Shown here one piece after another: positions 1-11,571 of a stretch of DNA of 64,000 nucleotides (the first letter of the stretch is position 1; each line of letters begins with the position of its first letter). The position numbers and the translations under genes were made by a program. The notes beneath the pieces are model-generated. The model searched no databases. It was not told the origin of the DNA and was given only the letters and a program-made list of their open reading frames with translations. The stretch is from contig OZ245997.1 of assembly GCA_965230195.1 (NCBI GenBank), positions 62,001-126,000 on the forward strand. The letters run 5' to 3'. Source of the DNA: Putridiphycobacter sp965230195. Its GTDB lineage: Bacteria > Bacteroidota > Bacteroidia > Flavobacteriales_D > Crocinitomicaceae.

Positions 1-20
1 CGGTTATGCTTGTCTTCGCC

Positions 21-69
21 AGATCCTTTGACGGATATATCGGCAATGACAGTTGTTGCAGATGCGTCT
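21..69 (+). promoter_or_regulatory. Conserved upstream block of patatin gene 1
   Basis: A block containing AGATCCTTTGACGGAT followed by a GGCA...GTTGC...TGCGT pattern lies about 280 bases before the start codon. The same block lies upstream of the other two patatin genes (4110-4155 and 17778-17823) at similar distances. It may be a promoter element or simply conserved duplicated flank. Confidence 0.4.
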
Positions 70-300
70 CGAGGAGCTCTAGGCGAATCGTCAAATAGCC
101 ATAGCCGGTGGGAACGTGTCACGGTTAGCTCTTTTGTGGTCGAAATTGAGGAACCATTCATCAACGCGGACACTGCCACACTGAACGGTCCACCGAGTGC
201 AAGACACAAGACACAAGACGAGGTCAGAGTACCGGCAGCTATATCTTGTTTGCGTTTACCACTTGTCGCTATTGTTTTGGTGAGCAGCAGCAGTTTGACT

Positions 301-1738
301 ATGAAGTTTTGCGCAAGTGTTACCTTCGTTGTTTTATGCCTTTTGGCGAATGTCGTTCACGGCAAATACGGCAGTCACTATCCGACGGAGACAAGAATCT
401 CGTCCACCGGAAAGTGCGTTTAACGGTTTAAGACAGAAGGTTGCGAGCTGTTTTGCGTTTTCTGCTTTTAGGCCACTTATTCGCAGACCCCCAGGCAGCA
501 CGTTCAAAACGATTCTCTCCGTGGACGGAGGCGGCCTCCGCGTAATTTTCTCGGCGACGATCCTCATCGAAGTCGAACAGTCCATAAAAAGATACCTCGC
601 CAAGAATCCCCACTTGCTGCACCCTTTCGGGCACATCCGCAGCGTCGATGACTTCGACATCAACCTCGCCGACTACTTTGACTGCATGACGGGTATCTCG
701 GCCGGTAGCTGGATGACCTTGTACCTTGCCTCGAGGGGAGGCCAGGGTGCCGTACGTGCTGTGCTGGAAAGACCGGACATCGTGGCGAGGTATGGGGTGA
801 TACCCGTCGGTGGCGCCGAGGCTCTTCGCGTCTTCTACATCGAATTCGGCAGCATCATCTATCCGACGGAATCCATCAATTTCACGGCAGGGACGCCGCT
901 GGATGTCACAAATATCAACGCGCCAGGCGTCCTGACGCCTCTGTATCCGTCCGACGGATTGGAAAGCACCCTCGAAGCTTTCTATGGAAACACGACGTTG
1001 GAGGACTGTGACACCTCTGTCATCATTCCCGCCTATGACCTGATCAGATCGGAAGGAGTCTTTTTCGTTCAGAACAAGTTCAGAGAACCGTCAGTGACGT
1101 CCGCAGCTCGATTGATAGTGCGTTCTGGGCCGAGATCGCTTCCTGCCAGTAATGGACGCTTCACACCGGATTTTACGTTTGAGGAAGGCAAGAATTACCA
1201 TCTCAGAGACATCGGCGTTGCGACAGCTTCAATTCCTGCATTCAACGCAGCAAAGAATGTATCCCAAGTCGGCAATGACACTGTGGAGTTCATCATGATC
1301 GATGGAATTAATCCACTGGCATCAACAGAATTACTAGCAAGCAGTTTTGTCGCGGCCGAGACTGGCGCTGCAGACATCGAAAGCAGTGCCTTGCTATCTA
1401 TCGGTAATGGAAGAGTGTATCCCAGTCTCCTTGGACTGGGGAACGAAGGGGCGATTCGTTGGCTTGGCGAGAACGCGTGGCTGGTGCTGACCCAAGACAG
1501 TGGAATCGACGCACTGTCAGCTCTAACAGATTACGTCTACTATTCGAATCCCAACGTCAAACCGAACCAGTATCTCAGAGTGCAGAAAATTGCCCCGATC
1601 ACATCGGAAGAGGGAATGGCGCTCTCACAATTCAGTGACCCGACTGTCGTGACCTTTGTCGAAGAAATAGCTAAGAGCGTTGCACAAGAATATCGTGAAT
1701 CTATTGATGCTTTTGTCAATGATTATATTTTCGCTTAA
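301..1738 (+). CDS. Secreted patatin-like phospholipase, copy 1
   Basis: Two exons, 301-413 and 472-1738, joined across a 58-nt intron (GTGCGT...TTTAG, phase 2), give 459 residues. Residues 1-22 are a hydrophobic signal peptide ending near VVHG, so the protein should enter the secretory route. The patatin lipase signature follows: glycine-rich oxyanion loop DGGGLR (56-61), nucleophile elbow GISAG with Ser114, and a late MIDG with Asp315 as the likely second catalytic residue. The family hydrolyses acyl chains from phospholipids and galactolipids; the substrate here is unknown. Copy 1 has GISAGSW and the Asp is followed by Gly-Ile rather than the usual Gly-Gly or Gly-Ala. It heads the first of three duplicated segments. 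Family call is firm; physiological role is not. Confidence 0.9.
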
Positions 1739-2262
1739 GTTCATTGACATGCTTTTAATAATCTCTGCATGATGTGTTGTTTAATAAGGTTATATCGATT
1801 CCTCTGCATTCGTATTTCATTACACTGTTACCTTGAGCAATGAGCAAATTCCTTTCCCATCCGTTCTTTAAGAATCTCGGACAAACAAATGTGTGTGTCT
1901 TTTGATTGTGTCTTGTGGGTTTTCAGCCGACTCGACTAGCTACATCTCCAATTCTACATGCGAATGCTCTTATGTTAAGAGATATGCTGTTTATCGGTAA
2001 TCGGATCGCGATCACATCATTAATGTCTGCCTCTGACGAATCAGCTAGACTGCCTATCAACCTCGGCACCAAGCCATCTATCCATGTGTCTAGGGCGAAT
2101 GGAAAAGACGTCAAAAGTGATTGCGATGACGACTTTCAAAACAGGGGACTGCAATGAGTAATGAGTGAGAATTATGTGAGTGCCGAGGAAATCTCTCCAT
2201 AGATTGCCGCCGTCATGGTCGTCGGGACAATCGTCAAGTATCTATTTGCTTTTAGTCCGTTG
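1739..2262. other. Duplicated 3' flank of patatin 1
   Basis: No gene seen. The stretch is clearly homologous to the sequence after patatin 2 (from 5792) and patatin 3 (from 19468), sharing phrases such as AATCTCTGCA and CGAATCGGATCGCGATC-like runs, and so marks the extent of the segmental duplication. Compared with unit 3 it lacks the part that carries the first exons of BCKDHB. Confidence 0.6.
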
Positions 2263-2605
2263 TCGGAATGGCATTGATGGGATCGACACTGATTGCCATG
2301 GTTCAGTTTGTCGACTACATCCTTCTAACATTCGATACAATCACCAGCGAGGCAGCCAAGTAGCGCTATCGTAGTGAAGAAGACCTCAGATGTGGCAATT
2401 TGGCGATCGGACACTGAATTGCGCGTCCCTCGTCCTCAGACAATGAAGTTCGATCTGTGGATGCCCAGGAGCTGTGGATCGCAGATGCATTACCACTCGC
2501 AGAGTCCAGAATCGTTTTTCACTTACATACTAGGCATCGTCGACACGATACCGAGTTCACTTGCCAAAACGAAAGGCTTGCTCCGGTATCGATAAAGGTG
2601 GAACG
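2263..2605 (+). pseudogene. BCKDHB relic, unit 1
   Basis: Nucleotide-level match to exons 3-4 and the intron between them of the intact BCKDHB at 20236-21649. The part for ADYIFPAFDQITNEAAKYRY is recognisable as VDYILLTFDTITSEAAK, then a stop: the TAC of the intact gene is TAG here. The piece for HYHSQSPE follows in another frame. The 5' exons and everything after about exon 4 are absent. It is a truncated, mutated duplicate with no sign of function. Confidence 0.75.
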
Positions 2606-3118
2606 ATGTCGGCTTGGAAGCAGAGGATGGCTTGTCAGATACGACGCACGATCCTGATAAGGATGGTGGATTTCTAGCGAGGAGAGACAGAATCTTCGCC
2701 AGAAAAAGTGTTACCACGTTGAAGGCTTGGTCGGTCCCTGTAACCATGGGCCATGGGTGCCCGTTGGAGGACCAATTTGTACTTTCACTTCCACGGAGAG
2801 TGAGGTAATAAGCCAGACACACCGAACTGTCTGTCTGGAGGGTAAAAAGTTGTGGGCGAGAGGACTTCGTACGATGAATCGACGTTGCGAAACGTAACTC
2901 TTCGTTCTACACTCTCTTCATTTTATCCCAACTGACAAACAGTCTTCTCTGTTATGTTTTGTTTTCTATTGTTTACTTTGTATTTGTTCGCTTCTCTTTG
3001 TTTCTCTTCTATTTCTGTATGTTTTGTCCTGCTATGGCGTCTTTTCTTCATTTTAACTTCTTGGGTGTCAGTATTTTTTATCTTCGACATTTTCTCTTTA
3101 AAATGGTCATTCGATGTA
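2606..3118. other. Spacer with T-rich tract between units 1 and 2
   Basis: No gene recognised. Positions about 2925-3110 are unusually T-rich on the plus strand, with runs like TTTTGTTTTC, unlike the neighbours. Open frames here are low-complexity products of that composition. Confidence 0.4.
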
Positions 3119-3655
3119 GAGATCGCAGCCCACGACGAAGCGGCAGGCATCCGACTGAGAGGCCTGAACCCAGTGACTTCACCAAATGTCTCCGACGTCC
3201 ACTGGGCGGTGGCCAGAGGAAACGTCTTCGTCACTGTCACCTTGGTCTGATGAGCAAATGATTCGCGATCAGGGGCGTAGGCAATGCAATCTTTGCATGG
3301 AAGCATCTTGCTGACATCATACTGGTTCTTCAAGTAGCACTCCTTCGAGGACGCTTTGAACACCCAGGACTTGCATTCTACAGTGGAAGATTCGCTGTCA
3401 GTTCTATCTCGTTCAGCGGGAACTCACCGTTCACTTTAGCACACTCGTTGCAGCACTCGAAGGCAAAATCCACTTTGAGCGGTTGGCTGTGGATGTTGTG
3501 CTCCGCTGGTTGATCGTAACCACTCGATATGGTGCATATCTTCTTGGCAATGCTCTCTGGCATCCATATGCAGACATCAGAAGCCCAGGACAGATCCTTC
3601 TGCGCCATCGTGACGGTGGAACCAGTGGAGACGTCCTCTTTGATGCTGCTGATTC
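3119..3655 (-). pseudogene. PAN/apple-repeat gene fragment, unit 2
   Basis: Almost identical to 11877-12415, the last two modules of the intact PAN gene, including the intron at the CKSWVF site. It encodes the same ECYLKNQYDVSK and GYDQPAEHNIHSQPL segments. A one-base deletion near 3180 (CAGTGACTTCACC against CAGCCACTTCCGCC) shifts the frame, and homology stops abruptly on both sides. The 5' part of the gene is missing and the fragment joins directly to the patatin upstream flank. It is a recent duplicate that lost about 5 kb by deletion. Confidence 0.8.
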
Positions 3656-3718
3656 CGCTACTAATCTCAATGTGTCTCGGCACGGGGAGACCACGATTGA
3701 GTTCCGTCCAGTGAAGCA

Positions 3719-4109
3719 GCCTCCATGCTTGTGCTGGCTGCAAGATCTGGTCGTACAGTCCTACGATCTATTGGACTTCATCTTGAACGATGGCCTCTCT
3801 CTTCAAGTCAGAATCTGAAATCACAAGCCAGCCATGAATGCACGTACTTGTCAAGCTGAAGGGGCAGACACGATTCGTGTTTTCATCATACATCCATCCG
3901 TCTGTATCCATGATGACCCAGCCGTTCACTTTTTACACGTTCATATCACACTGTTAAACGCTCTGCTTCAGTTTTAGGTAAACATACCTCTTATAAGTGT
4001 TCTCGATGAACACATCCGTGCATGATCTGCATTTCCTTTTCGACAGTGGGCATCGTTTGACCGCGAGGCAACGGCGAAGTTTTCCTCGACGATTACTTTC
4101 CTTCTCTCT
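3719..4109. repeat. Duplicated upstream flank of patatin 2
   Basis: Homologous to about 17390-17777 upstream of patatin 3: shared phrases include TGGACTTCATCTTGAACGAT-like sequence, a block near ACATCCATC and GATCTGCATTTCCTTT. No gene seen. It shows that the duplicated unit extends well into the spacer upstream of patatin. Confidence 0.6.
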
Positions 4110-4155
4110 AGATCCTTTACGGATGTAAACAGTGGCAGACGTTGCCGGTACGCAC
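4110..4155 (+). promoter_or_regulatory. Conserved upstream block of patatin gene 2
   Basis: AGATCCTTTACGGATGTAAA, then GGCAGACGTTGCCGG, matches the blocks before patatin 1 and 3. It lies 237 bases before the start codon. Confidence 0.4.
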
Positions 4156-4284
4156 AGCCAAAGAGTGGGTTTCACGGAAGGTTGTTTGTGGTTCGAATTT
4201 AAAACCTTCCATTAAGGCGAACATCGTAGCGTTAAACGAATGGACCACAAAGTGCAATTAACCGTAAGCACTGCACTGTTCACC

Positions 4285-4290
4285 TATAAA
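4285..4290 (+). promoter_or_regulatory. Possible TATA box of patatin 2
   Basis: TATAAA lies 62 bases upstream of the ATG at 4347. Copy 1 has only a weaker CTATATCTT at a comparable place and copy 3 has no clear TATA, so the assignment is tentative. Confidence 0.35.
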
Positions 4291-4346
4291 TTGCTCGTAT
4301 CAACCCGTTTGTCGCTATTGTTTTGGTGAGCAGCAGCAGTTTGACT

Positions 4347-5791
4347 ATGAAGTTTTGCGCAGGTGTTACCTTCGTTGTTTTATGCCTTTTGGCGAATGTC
4401 GTTCACGGCAAATACGGCAGTCACTATCCTACGGAGACAAAACTATCATCCACCGGAAAGTGCGTTTACGGGTGAAACAGCTGGCTGTAAACTGTTTTGC
4501 GTTTTCTGCTTTTAGGCCACTCATTCGCAGACCCCCAGGCAGCACGTTCAAAACGATTCTCGCCGTGGACGGAGGCGGCCTCCGCGCTATTTTCTCGACG
4601 ACGATCCTCATCGAAGTCGAACAGTCCATAAAAAGATACCTCGCCAAGAATCCCCACTTGCTGCACCCTTTCAACCACATCCGCAGCGTCGATGACTTCG
4701 ACATCAACCTCGCCGACTACTTTGATTGCATGACGGGTATCTCGGCCGGTGGCTGGACGACCTTGTATCTTGCCTCGAGAGGCGGTCAGGGTGCCGTACG
4801 TGCTGTGCTGGAGAGACCGGACATCGTGGCGAGGTATGGGGTGATACCCGCCGGTGGCGCCGAGGCTCTTCGCGTCTTCTACATCGAATTCGGCAGCACC
4901 ATCTATCCGACGGGGTCCATCAATTTCACGGCAGGGACGCCGCTGGATGTCACAAATATCAACGCGCCAGGCGTCCTGACGCCCCTGTATCCGTCCGACG
5001 GATTGGAAAGCACCCTCGAAGCTTTCTATGGAAACACGACGTTGGAGGACTGCGACACCTCTGTCATCATTCCCGCCTATGACCTGATCAGATCGGAAGG
5101 AGTCTTTTTCGTTCAGAACAAGTTCAGAGAACCGTCAGTGACGTCCGCGGCTCGATTGATAGTGCGTTCTGGGCCGAGATCGCTTCCTGCCAGTAATGGA
5201 CGCTTCACACCGGATTTTACGTTTGAGGAAGGCAAGAATTACCATCTCAGAGACATCGGCGTTGCCACAGGTTCAGTTGTTGCAATCAACGCAGCAAAGA
5301 ATGTATCCCAAGTCGGCAATGACACTGTGGAGTTTGTCATGATCGATGGAGTCAATCCATTGGCATCAACAGAATTGCCAGCGAGCAGTTTTGTCGCGGC
5401 CGAGACTGGCGCTGCGGATATCGAAAGCAGTGCTCTGCTCTCGATCAGTAACGGAAGAGCCACCTCCAGTCTACTTGGACTGTCGAACGAAGGGGCGATT
5501 CGTTGGCTTGGCGAGGACGCATGGCTGACGCTGACCATATTCAGTGGAATCGACGCACTGTCAGCTCTAACAGATTACATCTACTATTCGAATCCCAACG
5601 TCAAACCGAATCAGTATCTCAGAGTGCAAAAAATCGCCCCAATCACGTCGGAAGAGGGCATGGCGCTCGCACGATTCACTGACCCGACTGTCGTGACCTT
5701 TGTCGAAGAAATCGCTAAGAGCGTTGCACAAGAGTATCGTGAATCCATTGATTCTTATGTCGAACAGTTCATTTTCGGCAAAGTTTTTTGA
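4347..5791 (+). CDS. Secreted patatin-like phospholipase, copy 2
   Basis: Exons 4347-4459 and 4516-5791 (56-nt phase-2 intron, GTGCGT...TTTAG) encode 462 residues. The signal peptide, DGGGLR loop, GISAG nucleophile (Ser114) and MIDGV (Asp315) are as in copy 1, with GISAGGW. The last residues differ from copy 1 (ends FIFGKVF as in copy 3 rather than DYIFA). Codons are intact along the whole length although the adjoining PAN and BCKDHB copies in this unit have decayed, which suggests that the patatin is the retained part. Expected to be a secreted acyl hydrolase. Confidence 0.9.
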
Positions 5792-6480
5792 CACGTTTTT
5801 ATTTATCATAATCTCTGCAGGGGGTATTGTTTAAGAAGATTACATCTCTTCCTCCGCATTCGTGCTTTTCTCCATCGTTACCCTGATCGATGAGCAAAAT
5901 CTTTTCTGATCTATTTTTAAGAATTCGCGGATAATCAAATAAGTGTACCTTTTATTTGTGTTATGTGGGTTGAGTGGACTCGATTAGCCAGATGCTGCAT
6001 CTACAATTCCACAGGGACTGTTCTGATGTTAAGAAATCTGCACTTTATCGGCAGTTGAATCGCGATCGCGTCCTCTCTTCGACAAACCAGCTCAGCTGCC
6101 TGTCCGTCGGTACACACATCGTTTTAAGCATACTTGGCGCTCTCCTGTCTGTCCGTAAGTCCCAGCACTAAGCTATCTATCCATTTCTCTGTGATGCAAT
6201 GATGGGACGGCACTAGTGAATGCGACGACGATTTCTAAGACATCCTCTGAAAAAAGTAACGAATGAGAATCTTGTCAGTGTAGAGGGAATCTGTCCATCA
6301 AGCTGTGCTGTCGTGGTCATCTGGACGATCGTCAGACATCTGTTTCCTCTGGTGCATTGTACGAGACAGGATGGTTGCAACGATGAGACCACTTCTCGTC
6401 ACTCGGAATCCGTTCTCTGTCAAGGTTTTCGCCTGTTCAGTTTCTGCCTCATACGGAAGGAAAGGCGTCCGCGTTCTACA
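5792..6480. repeat. Duplicated 3' flank of patatin 2
   Basis: Closely similar to 19468-20158 downstream of patatin 3. From about 6160 to 6470 the match is nearly exact, including a run from GGATGGTTGCAACGATGAG to GAAGGAAAGGCGTCCGCG. In unit 3 this sequence leads into BCKDHB; here the match ends at about 6475 and no BCKDHB exon follows. No gene of its own is seen. Confidence 0.7.
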
Positions 6481-6836
6481 ATATCGATGCCGTCGTCGGT
6501 ACCCTTCTTGAGCCTTGCTGCGTTTTCATAAACCGACCGTAGGCGTGTCATTGACGAAACAACGCTCCTGATCAGGATTCGGTGTCTGCGTCTGTCTACA
6601 TTTCTCGCGGTGTTTTCTTTCTAACAGGATGTGTTTCTTTTGTCCTTTGGAAACCGGAAGGGTCAGCCAGAGTCCGTTCTCTTATGTCTCGGCTACAGAT
6701 GTATGAGCATTCGCTCGCTTGGACTTTGCGAGTGACTGAAAAGCTCTTGTCTCATTATTCTCACTCTAACGGCATAGTATCTTAAATGGAGCACAGTCCT
6801 GGCCCGCAATGGCGCTGCAGTCGGCTCCATGGATGC

Positions 6837-7695
6837 CTATTCGAGAGAAATGGATGACTCTACTGTGTAGTATTCGCCGGCCTTGCGTCCTGCATCGTTT
6901 CATGCGTGAAGAATAGAGGGCTTGCAGATCCGCACCTTGCATTCTGCAGAGCTGGATTTGTCGAATCTCAAAGCTTCCGTCCAAAGCAGCCTTGCTGTAC
7001 GATGCGTAGCTCGATGGCGGGATCCGCACCCTGCGTGCCTCTGTCCTCTGCACGAGAAGGGTCCAAGAGGGGGGTCGATGCGTGTTGCCAAACCTACATT
7101 ATCTCGAGATCCTCGTCGCTTGAACAGCTGACTTGTTTTGGCGACGGTCAAGTGCGCCTTGAACGGATTCTGGGGATGGTCTGAAAGAATCTTCTGTTCG
7201 AGAAAATGCGCAGAGAGGTGCTCCGCTATCTTCTGCAAATCCGAAAGACCGGGACTCTCTTCCACTTCCAGAAACAGAACCTGTTGCGACGCGTCTATGC
7301 GAAGTCGTGGTGCGGCGAGTGACCTGGTCGTTGAAGTTTCCCAATCCCTTAAAGGTGAGCGTGAGAGGGTGTTTCACTCCATGGGATTCGAGAAGGGGGA
7401 GAGAGGACTCAAGAGCCCGAACAGCATCTGGCAGCAGAGCGACGTTTTCAGGCGGATCAGTCCTCGCCGCCGTCTACAGCATCGAGTGACGAGGGAGGAG
7501 TGATGTCGAGCGGCTGAGCTCAACTGGTTCATGAAGTGGCAAGACGAAGAGGGTGAGATGGGCTGTAGCTGGGTCCACAAGGGTGCCTTCCAGTTCAGGG
7601 GATTTTTGGACCAGAGCCGCTTGAATGCGGGCGATGTGCTCCGTCACGGCATCATACTGCGCCAAAGGAACGGCCAAGAAGTAGTTCGGCCACAT
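6837..7695 (-). CDS. AKAP7/ASCC1-like 2H phosphoesterase
   Basis: Five exons on the minus strand: 7695-7525, 7473-7324, 7280-7098, 7047-6936 and 6889-6837, with introns of 51, 43, 50 and 46 nt in consistent phase, give 222 residues. Both histidine motifs of the 2H (2',5' RNA ligase-like) fold are present: HLTL (His46, Thr48) and HLTV (His150, Thr152). The opening PNYFLAVPL, the LTLTFKGLGNF strand and the C-terminal GEYYTVESSI match the AKAP7 nuclear-localisation domain seen also in ASCC1. Relatives process or bind nucleotide or RNA 2',3' and 2',5' phosphoesters. The start is uncertain: the ATG of MWPNYFL is the first in frame, but an upstream exon encoding a presequence or KH domain is possible around 7700-8100. 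Confidence 0.8.
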
Positions 7696-7699
7696 CCTA

Positions 7700-10600
7700 C
7701 GAAACACCCTGGCTGAAGTGGCAGAGGTGACCCGTGTGAAGACCGTGGCGTCGAAGCGCGATGAGATGTTGCGAAAGATTGACGCGGGTGGCGATACGGA
7801 TTTCCACGACCGCGTTGCATCGCACTTTCGTTCGACGTGTGGGCAGCGACGCTAATGCGCAGAAAGCGAATGAAGGAGATCGTGGCACGACGACGCATCG
7901 AGACGTGACCGCACACGAACGACTTGGGCTGCAGAAGCGAATTCATCCACTGAAGACCTCGCTGGGCATACGCTTCGACTCAACTGGAGCCCCTTGAACA
8001 GGTACTTCATCCGAGACAGGAGCGGCACTCCACAGCGGAGGGAAGAATCGGGAGATGCCTGTCGTCTCTTGGTACCCTCGATCGGCGACAATTCAGATGC
8101 CACCGGTAAGCGTTGGGTTCGGAAAGAGTGTGAACCAGTAATCTCGTGGCAGAGACTCCGATAAAACCCGAAGGTCTTCTGTCAAACGACTTCGTTACTC
8201 CTCAGTTCGCCTCGATAGGTGATCAATCTGACGCATGAAAACGGCTGGCTGAGCAAACAGAGCCGAATAGGCGCGCGTTGTGACCGACGGCACTGCTTCG
8301 ATATTTTGTTAACGGTGAGATTTGTGTACGCTCTGCAGTTTTGCTTCCGTTTGCCATCTTTGGCAGAGAACTACTTTGCCTGGAGATTTTGAGAACTCAG
8401 TGAGGTAATGTACGGCATGCAGGCTTCTTTTCAGCCGGACAGTAAAGAATCGGGATATAAAAAAGCGAGCTCGAACGAACTCGAGACAAAAAAGTACAAC
8501 AAAAATATACATATCAGTACACAAACTGAAACTGTTCGTACATTCAGGTGTAATATTATTGTCATGCGACCGTAAGTCCGTCGTACCAGTCAATCATCAT
8601 CCTCCTTAATAACGTTCTAAACCTTCGAGACGGCCGCTCTTTACCAACATCTGGACAATGAGCACGATCGTTGGAACCAGGAACTGAAAGACCTCGGAAC
8701 ATTTGAACTCAGCGCCTCCTATCCCTCGACCTCATAAGAAAAATCCAAGTGGTAATCGGCAACTTGGACGACGACATCCCAGCTGAAGCAGCCATCGCCG
8801 CCATTGCTAAACAGAACGCCTCCTGCTAGAATGTTTTTGCGGCCGCCCTCACGGAGACACACTTTTCCGCCCCGCTCGGCCTGAACCGCTGGAAACGCGA
8901 CGACCACGGAAATCCGTTGCTTGCATGGATCCCTAGTAGGAACATCAAGGTGTACGTTTCGAAAACCCTGCATGAGAAACTGTTTGGAAATAAAGCGATA
9001 TCGTTTGCAACTCTCGATTATATGATTTGCCAATCCGTCCTTTCACGAGCCCTACTAGCTCCCGCCTCCTACCCACCTGACCTTCACATTGTTTCATTTC
9101 TCTCCTGCTTGTTGGTCTCTTTGTGATGGCTGAACACTGGTTGTCCGATGCTCTCATGGTCTACTCAAAAAAGAGATGCAAAAGCCATCAAACGCAAAAA
9201 AATCCACCTCAGTAATCAAAACTGATTCATATCGTGGTTGTCACGCCGGCCATGCCGCGCTTCAGAGATAATACAGCGGAAGACTTGAAACCTTACAATG
9301 CAGTGGTAGTCTAAGGTTCGCATTCACCCATTTATACGTTAAATGTGACAAGACTTCAAAAGTCAGGCAAGTTATCCGATTCTCATAACCAGAGGAAAAT
9401 ACCTCTAAGTTGTCGTGAACGCTTTATGAGCGCCTCTTGGGAGGCAAGACCCTGAGAAAACGAGGCAGGTACGAGGTGACAATCTAAATGAAATGACATC
9501 AATAAAGCGAGAGCGTGACAAGAGTGTCGTGACCCCGCGGCTCCGGAATACGGGACTTTTCCGAGACGACTTGTGTTCCATAACAGTGATCAACGCTTCG
9601 TCTAAGTGGTTCTGCATGTTACTTAGATGCTACTCCTAATGTCCGTGCAATGATAACGCGACCATTCGCTCTAGATCGTGATGATGTGACCCCGCGGCTC
9701 CGGAATAGGAGACAATTAATTTCCCAGACGACTTTCTTTTATCGGAATAATAACATGGACACTCAGTGGGACCGTTGAACATCGTTAAGCATGTGTCCCT
9801 TGTCCGCCGTCGCAATCCCCCGTTCACCGATGTACCGATTAGGGCGTAACAGGACGCGTTGAGCTTTTTGCGCCGCATCTGGCTTTCTCTGCATTTCTTG
9901 AACAACTGCGCAAAGGTTATAAGAGAGCTGTGACTGTGACAAGTGGCCACACTCTTTCCGCATGCGCAGACTCCGAATGACGGGGTAGAATTGTTGGAGA
10001 TTAAACGTGCGTATCACCCAGAGCAACCACCGTGATTGTTGTGCACTTGAATAACCATCCAGGTCTCTGAACCATGGAGAGCGACGGATGAGTGCCCTCG
10101 TGGCAAATTCCTCATAGCAGTAGGGATATGGTTGTCGAATGCATGGACAAGTTCGCAGCTGTTAGAGGCTAAGGTTAGGAAACCTTAACCATCGTGGATG
10201 TTTAAAGGCGACAATCTTTGTAAGAATATCTCGTGTTCTTGGTGTTATCTCCGAGCGCGTCTTTAGCATCGTCGTTCGCGCGTCTTTCGACTCTCGTTGT
10301 TTGAACATCGTTGCACGATTCCCGACAAGAATACTCGTCGTCTTTCTCTCTTTACGTCGATACACCCTTCCCGTCATTTCACTTCATGTTCCTTCTGGTT
10401 GAGCAAGGACGGACGGGACTCGATGATTCAATGTGTAACAGATGTAATTCTCAAAGCTTCCAATCCAATGCCGTCGGTCATTCTTGAAGAGGCAAGATTA
10501 CGTATACCCATCGCCCCTAGGATTGAGATCTACGAAGCGCTTTCCCAATCCAGGGCGCTCACTTTATGTTTTGCCTTTATGCTACAAATGCATAACTGTT

Positions 10601-11571
10601 AGAGAAGGGCTTTATCCTTTTTCCGTTTAAAAAGCACCGTCGCCCTTCTTACGAAGAGCCTGTTAATGGCTGTTGTGCCATATGCGAAGACTCTTATAAA
10701 TCCGGCCATTTATCCTACGAGAAGATCCTCGCAGTTTAGGCACAACCAGCTAAGAAAACGAGAATATGATACGCGAATTAAATGCACATTGCGACGTCTT
10801 ATTAACGTTGTGCTCTATGCTCTGAATTGTAGTTGGATTATTATGTGACGGGTGTGTAATGCCGACGATTCGCGTCTGAAGACGACTTGTTTTCTTCTTG
10901 TAGCGTCACGCATTCCATACTGCCCTGCTGAATGTGCAAATGACGCTAGGGTGTTATCCTCCCGATCCTGCTTGTTTTCAGATAGCGATCACGTCACGTT
11001 GTGTATAGGCGCAACAAATAAGATTCCGAAAGGCCTCTGATCTGTCTTACCAATGGTCTCAGATGTTCTTCTATATACTGACGCAGCATCAGCTGTTTTA
11101 ACGTTCGTCTCCATTTCTCCATTGACTGCATGCTCCAGATACCTGAGTATCACCGTGTTGCGCCCCCCGGACTGGATGCGAAAGCGGGCACGCAGTATTC
11201 GCTCGGTAGACGGCACTTCGTCGCGCGGAGTTCTGTTTGTTCGCTATTTCTAACGTCAAGACACGATATAGATACACGTCGACACTCAATAGATCGCGCC
11301 GCAGCGTAAGAATCGATGATCTCGGGCGACGAAGTCACTTAGGTAACCCGGCCAAACCGCCGTACGTCTCACTCGCCGTCGAAAACTCCCTCGAAATCCG
11401 AACGCTTGGAGAACATGCTCTCAACGACCTATTCGTCGTCTTTAAACAGGCCGTTGTTCTATTCGCATGATTGCTATTGACAGAATAAAATACCTCCTTG
11501 CACAAATCCAATGGCTTCATCTTCATTTGCCTTTACGATGTGGAAAGACAACGTGTCGTGTTGTCGTCTGT
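7700..11571. other. Gene-poor stretch between 2H gene and PAN gene
   Basis: About 3.9 kb without a gene I can support. Possible 5' exons of the 2H gene may lie in 7700-8100. A stretch at 8640-9010 has codon-like texture in more than one frame and may be an old transposon or gene fragment. A GC-rich direct repeat lies at 9531 and 9687 (listed separately). The remainder looks like ordinary intergenic DNA. Confidence 0.4.
9530..9740. repeat. Two-copy GC-rich direct repeat
   Basis: GTGACCCCGCGGCTCCGGAA occurs near 9531 and again near 9687, about 155 bases apart. Each copy is followed within 15 bases by a similar TTTCC.AGACGACTT. The core contains the SacII-like palindrome CCGCGG. Origin unknown: possibly ends or subterminal repeats of a small mobile element. 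Confidence 0.55.

Noticed and set aside
2923..3118. Open frames over the T-rich tract near 2.95-3.1 kb
   Set aside because: Their residues (Phe/Leu/Cys or Lys/Glu/Thr runs) come from base composition; homology to the PAN gene starts only at 3119.
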